Shown: positions 9,047 through 18,648 of the stretch, one piece after another
How positions within the stretch are numbered: the stretch's first letter is position 1
Layout of the letters: every line of letters starts with the position of its first letter
NCBI RefSeq assembly: GCF_030409755.1
Contig: NZ_JAUFQE010000002.1
Location: forward strand, 3,635,117-3,699,116
Direction of reading: 5' to 3'
From: Vibrio lentus
GTDB lineage: Bacteria > Pseudomonadota > Gammaproteobacteria > Enterobacterales > Vibrionaceae
DNA: 64,000 nt
Made by a program: the position numbers and the translations under genes
Notes under the pieces: generated by a model
What the model saw: only the letters and a program-made list of their open reading frames with translations
Database searches by the model: none
What the model was told of the DNA's origin: nothing

Positions 9047-9712
9047 TTATGCATAGTGTGTTGTGAGCAAGTTATGGGTGAACTGGGTTCGTAGGTAGAA
9101 ACCACGAGGTTTGGTCTTGATAGGTTTCCCACTCGCACCATACGCTTCTGTTAGTACTCGGCTGTTTGCTGCTTTCGGTCGTAAATGCAATGCTTCTCCG
9201 TGCCTTGCTGTGATCTGCTCAACATTGCCTAACACGATCAGCTCCATCAGTTCTTCCCAATCCCTTTTTAAGATCTCGTCTTCCGCTGGGGTTGGCGTCC
9301 AGAGTAAAGGGGATCCGACATGTCTTTCTGCAAGCGGGATCTCTCGCTCACCTTCTACGGGAATCCACAACACTTTAGAGAGCTTGTTTCGGACGTGACT
9401 GGTTTCCCATGTTAATCCTTGTACTCCCATTAAGGGGGCGACACAGACAAAGGTTGTTTCTAAAGGCTTGCCAGAATAACCAATAGGAATACTTTTTAGT
9501 TCGATCCCTAGCTTAGCAAAATCTTGCTCTGGCTTACTGCCTGCTGCTGCACCCAAATGCCATTCTAATAGTTGCCCAACCCAGCCTTTATCGCGCTTAA
9601 GATCGTTTGGCATGATCATCTCAGCTTCATCTGCGAGCTCTTTGAATGTCATTCCGGCGATAGCATACGCTCTGTCTAAGAGCTCTTGTTGTGTTTGTGG
9701 TTCTGGTTTCAT
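9047..9712 (-). CDS. mutH: DNA mismatch repair endonuclease MutH
   Basis: MutH nicks the unmethylated strand at hemimethylated GATC sites after MutS-MutL detect a mismatch. The protein is close to other Vibrio MutH sequences over its whole length. The catalytic D-E-x-K set is in [15 protein letters not shown], with Lys in ELKS. I chose the start [12 protein letters not shown] (9712), where homologues begin; the frame stays open to 9760 with no ribosome site. That gives 221 residues (229 in E. coli). It is divergent from rppH across a DnaA-box cluster. Confidence 0.93.
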   Translation of the reverse strand: MKPEPQTQQELLDRAYAIAGMTFKELADEAEMIMPNDLKRDKGWVGQLLEWHLGAAAGSKPEQDFAKLGIELKSIPIGYSGKPLETTFVCVAPLMGVQGLTWETSHVRNKLSKVLWIPVEGEREIPLAERHVGSPLLWTPTPAEDEILKRDWEELMELIVLGNVEQITARHGEALHLRPKAANSRVLTEAYGASGKPIKTKPRGFYLRTQFTHNLLTTHYA

Positions 9713-9814
9713 AATAAAAGGCATGATCAAAAAAATGATTTTATCAGAAGTTATCACCAAATGCCGACTGGTTAAGAAATGATCTCATTGCTATAAAAGG
9801 GATCAAACTCATGG

Positions 9815-10292
9815 TTATCCACAGGTCATGAAGGTAATTAATTGAAATATTAATTTAGTGTATAAATAAACAGGGGTTTGTGGTGGATAAAATGCTTGCT
9901 AAATGGGGTTCAAAATGAATCTTTGACCCACCAGTGTGGATAAGCAGCGGAGTGGTTGATCTTTAACCATGTTTGATTTTGAAAAGATCTTTTGGTTTTT
10001 GACGATTATTTATTTTATGATTTTGTTTTTAAATTGATGATTTAATTTGTTTTTTATTGTTAATGGCGAGAGGGCAACTTTCGGTGTTGATGAATGTATG
10101 GATTAAAAAAAACGATTGCGGCTAATTCTTCACATAGTTATTCACAGAAAAGGTGAATAAATGTGGTCTATGTCTCACTCTTATGTGGGTAACTAAGATT
10201 TGAGCAAAACTTATCCATATTCTTAGTTAATAGTCATAAATATAGCGCTTGTCACGTCACTAAGTTTGCTCCAATTGGGGATATGTGGAAAA
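9815..10292. promoter_or_regulatory. DnaA-box cluster between mutH and rppH (DARS2-like)
   Basis: Exact TTATNCACA boxes occur at 9815-9823 (+), 9935-9943 (-) and 10138-10146 (+), and TTTTCCACA at 10284-10292 (-). One-mismatch boxes occur at 9882-9890 (-), 10152-10160 (-), 10184-10192 (-) and 10211-10219 (+). Between them is an A/T-rich stretch (about 9985-10080). In E. coli the DnaA-reactivating locus DARS2 lies in the intergenic region beside mutH (mutH-ygdP/rppH, as I recall). Same place and box density suggest a functional equivalent. No gene is seen here apart from the first codons of rppH. Confidence 0.65.
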
Positions 10293-10328
10293 ATCAGTGT
10301 AATTAAAAATTTAGATAGAGGTTGGCCA

Positions 10329-10847
10329 GTGATAGATGGCGATGGTTACCGATTAAATGTTGGTATTGTAATCTGTAACAACCATGGTCAGGTCTTCTGG
10401 GCTAAACGATACGGGCAACATTCATGGCAATTCCCTCAAGGGGGAATAGATGAAGGTGAAACTCCGGAACAGGCAATGTACCGCGAGTTGTATGAAGAGG
10501 TTGGCCTTACAAAAAAGGATGTAAAAATCGTCGCGACAAGTCGTCATTGGTTACGCTATAAGCTACCCAAACGACTGGTTCGGTGGGATTCGAAACCTGT
10601 CTGTATTGGACAAAAACAGAAGTGGTTTCTTTTGCGCTTAGATTGCGATGAATCGCATATCAATATGCAGCGTGGAAGTACACCTGAGTTTGATGGTTGG
10701 CGTTGGGTGAGTTACTGGTACCCAGTTCGACAAGTTGTTTCTTTCAAGCGAGATGTTTACCGTCGAGCAATGAAAGAATTCGCATCTTTAGCAATGCCGT
10801 TTAAAGAGCGAAAAACAAAAGGAAAACGCAAATTGCGTAGAGGTTAA
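10329..10847 (+). CDS. rppH: RNA pyrophosphohydrolase RppH (Nudix)
   Basis: RppH removes pyrophosphate from mRNA 5' ends and so starts RNase E-dependent decay. The Nudix box [23 protein letters not shown] fits GX5EX7REUXEEXGU. The start is GTG at 10329, with AGAGG seven bases upstream, because homologues begin M-IDxDGYRxNVGIV. The frame open from 10266 is an extension with no support. The 172 residues end in a basic tail. It is followed two bases later by ptsP, so the two are likely one operon, as in E. coli. Confidence 0.95.
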   Translation: MIDGDGYRLNVGIVICNNHGQVFWAKRYGQHSWQFPQGGIDEGETPEQAMYRELYEEVGLTKKDVKIVATSRHWLRYKLPKRLVRWDSKPVCIGQKQKWFLLRLDCDESHINMQRGSTPEFDGWRWVSYWYPVRQVVSFKRDVYRRAMKEFASLAMPFKERKTKGKRKLRRG

Positions 10848-12728
10848 GCATGCTCAGCCAACTAAGGGAAATAGTTGAACACGTATCAAGAGTTGAAGAT
10901 GTGTCGACGGCTCTTGATATTTTGGTGAAAGAGACATGCAGTGCGATGCAGACAGAGTGCTGCACCGTGTATCTAGCGAATAATGATATGCAGCGCCTTG
11001 AGTTGATGGCAACTCAAGGCCTGATCTTTGAAGGGAATAGTATTCAGATTGGTTTTGACGAAGGCTTAGTTGGTCTTGTCAAAAGAAGTGCTGAACCTAT
11101 TAACCTTGCACAGGCATCTGCTCACCCAGCTTATAAGTTTTTTCCAGAACTAGGAGAAAGTGTTTATCACTCTTTTCTAGGCACTCCGATTATCCATCGC
11201 AAGCAAGTGCTTGGCGTTTTGGTTATTCAACAGAAATCCCCTCGTTTATTCAGTGAGATGGAAGAGTCTTTCCTTGTCACTCTCTCTGCTCAACTTGCGG
11301 TTATTGTGGCGCATGCCCAAACTCAAGGCCATTGGCTTCTTGAGCAACAGAAGCTACCTGCGACCAAGGGTATTGCTGCATCATCGGGCGTTGCGATCGG
11401 TGATTTATGGTGGGACAACACCCAGCCTGAATTAACCGATGTTTATCCAGCATCGACGCTCAATGTTGAAAGAGAGCATGAGTTGTTGGCTGTTGCCGTC
11501 GAAAATGCCCTCAATGACTTTAAGCGCATGCGAAAGCGTTTAGACAGTGAAATCAATAAAGATGCGTTGGCGATCTTTGATCTGTTTACTCACTTACTCA
11601 ACGATCCGATGTTGCGTAAGGATCTGAAGAGTCAAATCCAGAAAGGCGATAAAGCCGATTGGGCATTAAGACAGGTTGTTGAGAGCTACTCGAATCGCTT
11701 TGCCCGTATGTCTGATGTCTACCTTCGAGAGAGGGCGCAAGACATTCGCGAGTTGGGTCAAAGGCTGCTTTATTTCCTTCACAACTCAGAGCACGAACTG
11801 CGGACTCTAGATAAACCGATTATCTTGGTGGTACGTGAGTTAACGGCTTCTGTTTTAGCGTCGATTCCTAAAGAGAAGTTATTAGCTGTCGTTTCCTTGG
11901 AAGGGGCGGCGAACTCGCACGCGGCTATTTTATCTCGCGCGTTAGGCATTCCCTCGGTAATGGGGGTAAACCTCAACCTAGCTCAAGCCAATGGCAAACA
12001 AGCGATTGTCGATGGTTACAGCGGTGAGATCTTTATTGAGCCGACTCAGAGCCTACTGAGCGAATACCAAGGGCTAATTCTAGAAGAGAGTGAACTCTCC
12101 TCTATGGTTAACCGAGAATTATACTTACCTGCAAAAACCCAAGATGACCGACAGGTCGAGATCTTGCTTAATGCGGGCTTAAGTGCCGACACCAATATTG
12201 CGATCAACCAAGGGGTGGATGGCGTAGGCCTGTATCGAACAGAAATCTCTTTCTTGTTACAACAAAGGTTCCCGTCAGAAGACGAACAGTTCAAGCAGTA
12301 TCGTTCTGTGCTCGCGAGTTATCCAGAGAAGCAAGTTGTGATGCGAACCTTGGATATTGGTGGCGATAAGGCGTTACCTTACTTCCCAATAGAAGAAGAC
12401 AATCCATTCCTTGGCTGGCGTGGTATTCGTTTTACCCTTGATCATCCCGACATCTTTATTATCCAATTGCGTGCGATGTTACGTGCGAGTTGTGATAGCC
12501 AGAACTTGAGTATCTTGTTGCCGATGATCTCTAGCACTCAAGAACTGGATGATACTGTTCAACTCATTGAGCAAGCCTATGACGAAGTGCACGAGCTTGA
12601 TAACCGAGTGCGTATGCCTCGTATCGGTATCATGATTGAAGTGCCATCCATGCTTTACCTTCTTCCGCTTATTGCGGATAAAGTTGATTTCGTTTCGGTG
12701 GGTACCAATGACTTAACTCAATATTTAT

Positions 12729-13349
12729 TGGCTCCTCAAAACCACCGCCTAGGGCGGTGGTGATTGTTCCTTGAGGCTATAGCCTGAAGAAGTGCCCATG
12801 TTAGAAGTAACCTCTTATTCACCACAAGTAAGAGGAAACAACCACATGGGCGATTACAGAAGTTCATCACATGTCTATTGGCGTTGCAAATACCATATAG
12901 TTTGGACTCCAAAGTACAGATATAAGATTTTGAAAGATAAGGTAGGAAAGGAGCTTTATCGTTCAATCTATATTTTGTGCAATATGAAAGACTGCGAAGT
13001 TTTAGAATTAAATGTTCAACCAGATCATGTTCATCTTGTTGTCATTATTCCTCCCAAGTTATCAGTATCGAGTTTGTTAGGAGTTTTAAAAGGCCGAACA
13101 GCAATTCGACTTTTCAATAGATTCCCACATATACGTAAGAAATTATGGGGAAATCACTTTTGGGCTAGAGGGTATTTTGTAGATACGGTCGGTGTGAATG
13201 AAGAAGTCATTCGGCGATATGTACGACACCAAGATAAGCAGGACATAGAGTATGAACAACAATTACAGTTATTGAAGAACTGATAGCGCGGACGCCCCCT
13301 TTTAGGGGGTTATAAAGCAAAACCGCCTTCTAAGAAGGCGGATATTTTT
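12729..13349 (+). mobile_element. IS200/IS605-family insertion sequence, copy 2, inside ptsP
   Basis: 621 bp, same sequence and orientation as copies at 7115 and 16343 as far as I compared. It sits after TTTAT (12724-12728) in the codon for Leu627 of ptsP. Joining the flanks gives TTTATTGGCGGTTGAC, an uninterrupted ptsP. That fixes both ends of the element and shows no target duplication or loss. Confidence 0.96.
12846..13283 (+). CDS. tnpA: IS200/IS605 family transposase TnpA, copy 2
   Basis: Same 145-residue Y1 HUH transposase as at 7232, complete, with HVH motif and tyrosine in RRYVRHQ. It is cotranscribable with ptsP, but the hairpin CCTCTTA/TAAGAGG before its start would block ribosome entry from a read-through message. 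Confidence 0.95.
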   Translation: MGDYRSSSHVYWRCKYHIVWTPKYRYKILKDKVGKELYRSIYILCNMKDCEVLELNVQPDHVHLVVIIPPKLSVSSLLGVLKGRTAIRLFNRFPHIRKKLWGNHFWARGYFVDTVGVNEEVIRRYVRHQDKQDIEYEQQLQLLKN

Positions 13350-13728
13350 TGGCGGTTGACCGGAACAATTCCCGCGTATCTGATGTCTATGAATCCATGC
13401 ACCCTGCAGTGATCATGGCATTGAAACACATCCATGATACTTGTAAGCAATATCAATTGCCTGTGTGTATATGTGGAGAGCTCGCGGGTGATCCAATGGG
13501 CGCATTGCTCTTGATTGGATTAGGGTATGAGACGTTAAGTATGAATACCTCAAATGTCGCAAGGACTAAGTATTTGATTCGTCAATCTAAGCTTAGTGAA
13601 CTGCAAGATTTGGCAAATGAGGCGCTATCAAAACCGTATGGAAGTGACATCTATAGTATGATGCTCAACTATTTCGAAGAGCGTGAATTTACAGGCTTCA
13701 TTCGAGCGGGTAAAAAATAGGATTTAAC

Positions 13729-14520
13729 GTGTCATACGAACTCATTGGCTTGTTGGCAGGCCTTGGTGCTGTTGTTGGTGTTTTAGCGGGTTTGCTGGGC
13801 ATTGGTGGTGGTTTGCTGGTGGTTCCAGCCTTGCTGTTTTTGCTTCCTAAAGCGGGTATTCCTCAAGAGTTTGCAATGCAGATGGCGTTAGCGACTTCGT
13901 TATCAACCATTATTGTTACCTCCGGATCTTCTGCGATTAATCACCTAAAGCTAGGCAACGTCGAGATCTTTGTTGTGAAGTGGCTGATGCCTGGAGTGGT
14001 GGTTGGTGGCTTCCTAGGTTCTTTCATCGCAGACGTTATTCCCGCGCAATATCTGCCGAAGGTATTTGGTGTGATTGTCTTGGTATTGGCATTGCAGATG
14101 CTGCTATCCATTCGTTCAACAAGCCAAAAAGTAATGCCTAGTTCGGCAAAGACGATGATGTATGGCGGCGGAATTGGTGTGGTATCGAGCTTAGCGGGTA
14201 TTGGCGGAGGGTCTTTATCTGTGCCTTTCCTGAATCATCACGGTGTGGAAATGCGCAAAGCCGTAGGTTCATCTTCAGTATGTGGTTGTGTCATTGCGAT
14301 TTCAGGGATGCTTGGATTCATTTGGCATGGTTCATCGGTTAACGATTTGCCCGCTTTCAGTTTAGGCTACGTGTATCTACCCGCTCTGGTTGCGATATCT
14401 TGTACGTCAGTGTTGACCACTCGAATTGGCGCTAAGTTGGCGACTCAACTGCCAACGCCAGTGTTGAAAAAATTCTTTGCGGTATTTTTAATGTTTATAG
14501 CATCGATGATGCTGCTGTAG
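13729..14520 (+). CDS. TauE/SafE family membrane permease
   Basis: A 263-residue integral membrane protein with about eight hydrophobic segments and two related halves. Each half opens with a glycine-rich AGLLGIGGG or AGIGGG motif, typical of the sulfite exporter TauE/SafE (DUF81) family. Substrates in the family include sulfite and sulfoacetate, and none can be assigned here. The GTG start at 13729 lies eight bases after the ptsP stop with only weak GGA(T) before it. It probably belonged to the rppH-ptsP transcript and so may now depend on read-through of IS copy 2. Confidence 0.85.
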   Translation: MSYELIGLLAGLGAVVGVLAGLLGIGGGLLVVPALLFLLPKAGIPQEFAMQMALATSLSTIIVTSGSSAINHLKLGNVEIFVVKWLMPGVVVGGFLGSFIADVIPAQYLPKVFGVIVLVLALQMLLSIRSTSQKVMPSSAKTMMYGGGIGVVSSLAGIGGGSLSVPFLNHHGVEMRKAVGSSSVCGCVIAISGMLGFIWHGSSVNDLPAFSLGYVYLPALVAISCTSVLTTRIGAKLATQLPTPVLKKFFAVFLMFIASMMLL

Positions 14521-14608
14521 TGTATTTCTCCGTTGGTTGTTTTGCTGAGTTGCTTAATTTCAGTGAAGCAGTTAACCCATTGTTTATTATTTAGATAGAG
14601 AGCCAAGT

Positions 14609-15430
14609 ATGTCTCAGGGTTTTATCGAATTCCCAAATATCGATCCTGTTCTTATTGAATTAGGACCAATCTCAGTTCGTTGGTATGGCCTAATGTACCT
14701 GGTCGGTTTTATGTTCGCGCTTTGGTTAGCAAATCGCCGAGCTGATCAACCTGGTAGCGGTTGGACTCGAGAGCAAGTGTCAGATTTACTGTTTGCTGGC
14801 TTTCTAGGTGTGGTGCTTGGTGGCCGTATTGGCTACGTAATTTTCTACAACTTTGACCTATTCCTCGCAGATCCTCTTTACCTCTTTAAGGTATGGACTG
14901 GCGGTATGTCTTTCCACGGTGGTTTGCTTGGTGTTATCACTGCGATGTTCTGGTATGCCAAAAAGAACGGTCGAACCTTCTTTGGTGTCGCAGACATGAT
15001 TGCACCATTGGTGCCATTTGGTTTAGGTATGGGACGTATGGGTAACTTCATGAACAGCGAGCTTTGGGGCCGTGTGACTGATGTTCCATGGGCGATCGTG
15101 TTCCCTAATGGTGGTCCACTTCCTCGCCACCCATCTCAGCTTTATGAAATGGCGCTTGAAGGTATTGTGCTGTTCTTCATCTTGAACTGGTTCATCAAAA
15201 AGCCGCGTCCTCTAGGTTCTGTATCAGGGTTATTCCTAGCAGGATATGGTACATTCCGCTTCCTAGTTGAATATGTACGTGAACCTGATGCTCAACTTGG
15301 CTTGTTCGGTGGGTTTATCTCGATGGGACAAATCCTATCACTGCCAATGGTTATTGTCGGTGCGCTGATGATGGTTTGGGCATACAAGCGTGGTCACTAC
15401 AAAGACGAATTACCACAACAAACGAAGTAA
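14609..15430 (+). CDS. lgt: Prolipoprotein diacylglyceryl transferase Lgt
   Basis: Lgt moves diacylglycerol from phosphatidylglycerol to the lipobox cysteine, the first step of lipoprotein maturation, in the inner membrane. The family signature [14 protein letters not shown] is intact, as is the upstream SFHGGLLG. The 273 residues contain about seven membrane segments. ATG 14609 follows GAGAGCC. thyA begins nine bases after the stop, the conserved lgt-thyA pair. Confidence 0.96.
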   Translation: MSQGFIEFPNIDPVLIELGPISVRWYGLMYLVGFMFALWLANRRADQPGSGWTREQVSDLLFAGFLGVVLGGRIGYVIFYNFDLFLADPLYLFKVWTGGMSFHGGLLGVITAMFWYAKKNGRTFFGVADMIAPLVPFGLGMGRMGNFMNSELWGRVTDVPWAIVFPNGGPLPRHPSQLYEMALEGIVLFFILNWFIKKPRPLGSVSGLFLAGYGTFRFLVEYVREPDAQLGLFGGFISMGQILSLPMVIVGALMMVWAYKRGHYKDELPQQTK

Positions 15431-15439
15431 GGAATTGGT

Positions 15440-16291
15440 GTGAAACAGTATTTAGATCTCTGTCAGCGTATCGTTGATGACGGTACTTGGATTGAAAATG
15501 AACGCACGGGCAAGCGCTGCCTAACCGTGATCAATGCTGACCTTGAATATGATGTTGGTAATAACCAATTCCCACTGGTAACAACGCGTAAGAGCTTTTG
15601 GAAAGCGGCAGTTGCTGAACTGCTTGGCTATATCCGTGGTTACGATAATGCTGAAGATTTTCGCAAGCTAGGAACTAAAACTTGGGATGCGAATTCGAAC
15701 CTGAACGAGGCATGGCTGAATAACCCTTACCGTAAGGGTGAAGACGACATGGGCCGTGTTTACGGTGTTCAAGGACGTGCATGGGCGAAACCTGATGGCG
15801 GTCATATCGACCAACTGAAGAAGATTGTTGATGATCTAACTAACGGTATTGATGACCGCGGTGAGATCTTAAACTTCTACAACCCAGGCGAGTTCCATAT
15901 GGGTTGTTTGCGTCCGTGTATGTACAGCCACCACTTCTCTCTGCTTGGTGACACTCTGTACCTAAACAGTACTCAGCGCTCTTGTGACGTACCTTTAGGT
16001 TTGAATTTCAATATGGTTCAAGTGTATGTGTTCCTCGCTATCATGGCGCAGATCACCGGCAAGAAAGCGGGTGTGGCTTATCACAAGCTTGTTAACGCTC
16101 ATATCTATGAAGATCAACTTGCACCAATGCGTGATGTTCAGTTGAAGCGTGAGCCTCTAGCTGGCCCTACATTCCATATCAATCCTGAAATTAAGTCTCT
16201 AGAAGATTTAGAAACGTGGGTAACGATGGATGACTTCTGGGTTGAAGATTACGAATGCCACGAAGCGATTAAGTACCCGTTCTCGGTGTAA
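15440..16291 (+). CDS. thyA: Thymidylate synthase
   Basis: Methylates dUMP to dTMP using methylene-tetrahydrofolate. The 283-residue protein has the conserved [15 protein letters not shown] phosphate/dUMP segment and a likely catalytic cysteine in [11 protein letters not shown]. The start is GTG at 15440 with AAGGAA about six bases upstream. It is slightly longer than E. coli ThyA (264), as in other vibrios. It is cotranscribed with lgt. Its terminator is now abutted by IS copy 3. Confidence 0.96.
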   Translation: MKQYLDLCQRIVDDGTWIENERTGKRCLTVINADLEYDVGNNQFPLVTTRKSFWKAAVAELLGYIRGYDNAEDFRKLGTKTWDANSNLNEAWLNNPYRKGEDDMGRVYGVQGRAWAKPDGGHIDQLKKIVDDLTNGIDDRGEILNFYNPGEFHMGCLRPCMYSHHFSLLGDTLYLNSTQRSCDVPLGLNFNMVQVYVFLAIMAQITGKKAGVAYHKLVNAHIYEDQLAPMRDVQLKREPLAGPTFHINPEIKSLEDLETWVTMDDFWVEDYECHEAIKYPFSV

Positions 16292-16313
16292 TTTAATCCG
16301 TTTTCTTTGATTG

Positions 16314-16341
16314 AAAGGCTGCCTCTGTGCAGCCTTTTTTA
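16314..16341 (+). terminator. thyA terminator, abutted by an IS
   Basis: AAAGGCTGC-CTCTGT-GCAGCCTTTTTT. IS copy 3 inserted just after the T tract (TTTAT), so the hairpin and T run survive. Confidence 0.88.
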
Positions 16342-16342
16342 T

Positions 16343-16963
16343 TGGCTCCTCAAAACCACCGCCTAGGGCGGTGGTGATTGTTCCTTGAGGCTATAGCCTG
16401 AAGAAGTGCCCATGTTAGAAGTAACCTCTTATTCACCACAAGTAAGAGGAAACAACCACATGGGCGATTACAGAAGTTCATCACATGTCTATTGGCGTTG
16501 CAAATACCATATAGTTTGGACTCCAAAGTACAGATATAAGATTTTGAAAGATAAGGTAGGAAAGGAGCTTTATCGTTCAATCTATATTTTGTGCAATATG
16601 AAAGACTGCGAAGTTTTAGAATTAAATGTTCAACCAGATCATGTTCATCTTGTTGTCATTATTCCTCCCAAGTTATCAGTATCGAGTTTGTTAGGAGTTT
16701 TAAAAGGCCGAACAGCAATTCGACTTTTCAATAGATTCCCACATATACGTAAGAAATTATGGGGAAATCACTTTTGGGCTAGAGGGTATTTTGTAGATAC
16801 GGTCGGTGTGAATGAAGAAGTCATTCGGCGATATGTACGACACCAAGATAAGCAGGACATAGAGTATGAACAACAATTACAGTTATTGAAGAACTGATAG
16901 CGCGGACGCCCCCTTTTAGGGGGTTATAAAGCAAAACCGCCTTCTAAGAAGGCGGATATTTTT
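16343..16963 (+). mobile_element. IS200/IS605-family insertion sequence, copy 3
   Basis: 621 bp, same sequence and orientation as the other two copies. It follows TTTAT at 16338-16342, which here is the end of the thyA terminator T tract, and is followed by TTCTGATG. No target duplication is seen. Confidence 0.94.
16460..16897 (+). CDS. tnpA: IS200/IS605 family transposase TnpA, copy 3
   Basis: Complete 145-residue Y1 HUH transposase identical to the copies at 7232 and 12846. It is preceded by the same ribosome-site hairpin and followed by the CCCCC/GGGGG hairpin. Confidence 0.95.
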   Translation: MGDYRSSSHVYWRCKYHIVWTPKYRYKILKDKVGKELYRSIYILCNMKDCEVLELNVQPDHVHLVVIIPPKLSVSSLLGVLKGRTAIRLFNRFPHIRKKLWGNHFWARGYFVDTVGVNEEVIRRYVRHQDKQDIEYEQQLQLLKN

Positions 16964-17036
16964 TTCTGATGCTTGGCTTGCTTACTATTTGTAAAACCAA
17001 TAACCTTGAGTGGTCTTTTCTAACTACAGAACTACT

Positions 17037-18431
17037 ATGACTCGCTCGCATTGCTTTGTATTGCAACACGACTTTCCTGTTGCTTTCTACCCTGATAAAA
17101 ATCAGTTAGTGGTTGATAGTGAAGCGATTCATTTAGAGCCATTACAGGCAAAGTTACTCAGTTATTTCATCGAAAATCGCGGGCAAGTAGTGAGCACTCA
17201 GCAGATAGCTGCTGATGTGTGGCAAAGAACTCAAGTGTCTGACAATTTGGTCAGACAGGTCATCAGTTTACTGCGCAGTCAGCTTCAGGATAAATCACGT
17301 CCATATCGCATTATTCAGACTATTCCTAAGCAAGGTTACCTGTTCGATGTTGAGGTGACTCAGCCGAGCGTTGAACCAACTCCCGTCGAGAGTGTCTCTC
17401 AACCTGAACCTAAAGCTCTTGTCGCTAAGTCCAAAAAGAAAACCATCGCACTGATTACAACCGCAGTATTCTCGATTGGCTTGATTGCAACTTGGGCATG
17501 GCAAAGCGATATCCCAGCCAATGACGCTACGGTTATTTCTGCTCATCAAAGTGATGTGATTCCCGTTTATATCCATGACATAACACTCGATTCTGCGAAT
17601 GATTATGAGATGTCAGAAAGTGTCTATAACTACCTTTTCTACGGGTTGAACTCGGCTAAAAACTTATCGGGTTACCATTTCTCTCAGCTTGCTAAGCAGA
17701 GTAAGCAATCACTTGCTGACAAGGGTGTTGAGCTTAAAAGCTGGCTGAAACAGAAGGATGACAGTTATGTACTGAGCGTGCTTGTGCAAAACAATCGCCA
17801 ACTCAATCAAAACCAGAAAGTAGAAAAAACCTTTAGCCAAGATAGCTTTTTTGATGCTATTGGAGATGTCATTCTTGAGATCAAAGCCATTATTGCGCCA
17901 ATGAATGCAGAGTATGGAGTGGCAAGCCATCGAGTGACTTCTATTGATAACTATGAAGATTGGAAGGTTATCTCTGAGGGAATATCTCTTTTTTACCAAG
18001 GTAAAGGTGGTCAGCCATTTTCGGATATCGCTACTCAATTGGAAACGATTCAAGAGCAAGGGCGAGATAATTATCTGGTTAATGCTTTACTGTCGTATTC
18101 GGAATCTCTGGCTTACTTACAAGGCCATGAACAGGAAGATCGAGAACAAGCGTTACTATTGGCAAAGCAAGCTTTCGAGATGAACCCACGTTGTGATATC
18201 GCTAATCTTACGTTGGGTCTTGCATTGTTAATTAACCAACATGCTAACCAAGCTTTCCCTTACCTCTCTTACGCTGCTGAAAGTACACCGAGCCCTATCA
18301 GCTTTTATCTGCTCAGCGTGGCTGACAAGCTGTCGGACAACCCAAAAGGTTCGCAATACAACTATCAACGCTATACCGAAGTGAAAAAAGAGCATAACGG
18401 TCAACTGTTTGATCTTATTGAATCTTTATAA
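17037..18431 (+). CDS. ToxR/CadC-like membrane-bound transcriptional regulator
   Basis: An N-terminal OmpR-type winged helix (about residues 10-105) contains LEPLQAKLLSYFIENRGQVVS and DNLVRQVISLLRSQL...RIIQTIPKQGYLF, the ToxR/CadC hallmark. A Pro/Glu-rich linker follows, then one membrane segment (TIALITTAVFSIGLIATWAW, about 136-155), then a periplasmic domain whose end looks TPR-like. Such proteins sense periplasmic signals and bind DNA while membrane-anchored. The start is uncertain: ATG 17037 or GTG 17010, neither with a good ribosome site. The next gene encodes a small membrane protein and may be its target or partner. Signal unknown. Confidence 0.8.
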   Translation: MTRSHCFVLQHDFPVAFYPDKNQLVVDSEAIHLEPLQAKLLSYFIENRGQVVSTQQIAADVWQRTQVSDNLVRQVISLLRSQLQDKSRPYRIIQTIPKQGYLFDVEVTQPSVEPTPVESVSQPEPKALVAKSKKKTIALITTAVFSIGLIATWAWQSDIPANDATVISAHQSDVIPVYIHDITLDSANDYEMSESVYNYLFYGLNSAKNLSGYHFSQLAKQSKQSLADKGVELKSWLKQKDDSYVLSVLVQNNRQLNQNQKVEKTFSQDSFFDAIGDVILEIKAIIAPMNAEYGVASHRVTSIDNYEDWKVISEGISLFYQGKGGQPFSDIATQLETIQEQGRDNYLVNALLSYSESLAYLQGHEQEDREQALLLAKQAFEMNPRCDIANLTLGLALLINQHANQAFPYLSYAAESTPSPISFYLLSVADKLSDNPKGSQYNYQRYTEVKKEHNGQLFDLIESL

Positions 18432-18648
18432 AAAATAAACCTTTCCTAAACCATGAAATGCGTTTTCAAACGAAGGTGTTTCGTGAGAGCTGATGGCTAC
18501 GGTATTTCCGTAAGGTTTCCTTGTGCTAACAGGCTTCTCAACATGTTTGATTATTGTTTGGACTTAGGCTCGATTGCCTTGCATCAAGCGTAAAAACATC
18601 GACTTTCACATACTGGTCACCAAATCATTTACTATTTGGGGTATACAC

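Larger units (their letters stand above)
10850..13720 (+). pseudogene. ptsP: PTS-Ntr enzyme I (PtsP), split by IS200-like copy 2
   Basis: PtsP passes phosphate from PEP to NPr. Removing 12729-13349 restores one frame of 749 codons (748 in E. coli). The 5' part (10850-12728) carries the GAF domain (about 1-160), the phospho-acceptor His357 (GAANSHAAILSRAL) and most of the PEP-binding barrel. It then reads 11 foreign residues after VGTNDLTQYLLA and stops in the IS. The 3' part (13350-13720) holds residues 628-749, including the active-site cysteine in ICGELAGDP. Separation of that part should abolish PEP-dependent autophosphorylation. The insertion is 207 codons, so only the stop, not the frame, is broken. 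The rest of the gene shows no decay, so the event looks recent. Confidence 0.95.

Noticed and set aside
13349..13720. Independent 123-aa gene after IS copy 2
   Set aside because: It is the in-frame C-terminal fragment of ptsP and lacks its own ribosome site.
18432..18648. A gene or regulatory RNA between the CadC-like regulator and the membrane protein
   Set aside because: No coding frame with a ribosome site and no convincing hairpin with a T tract was found.
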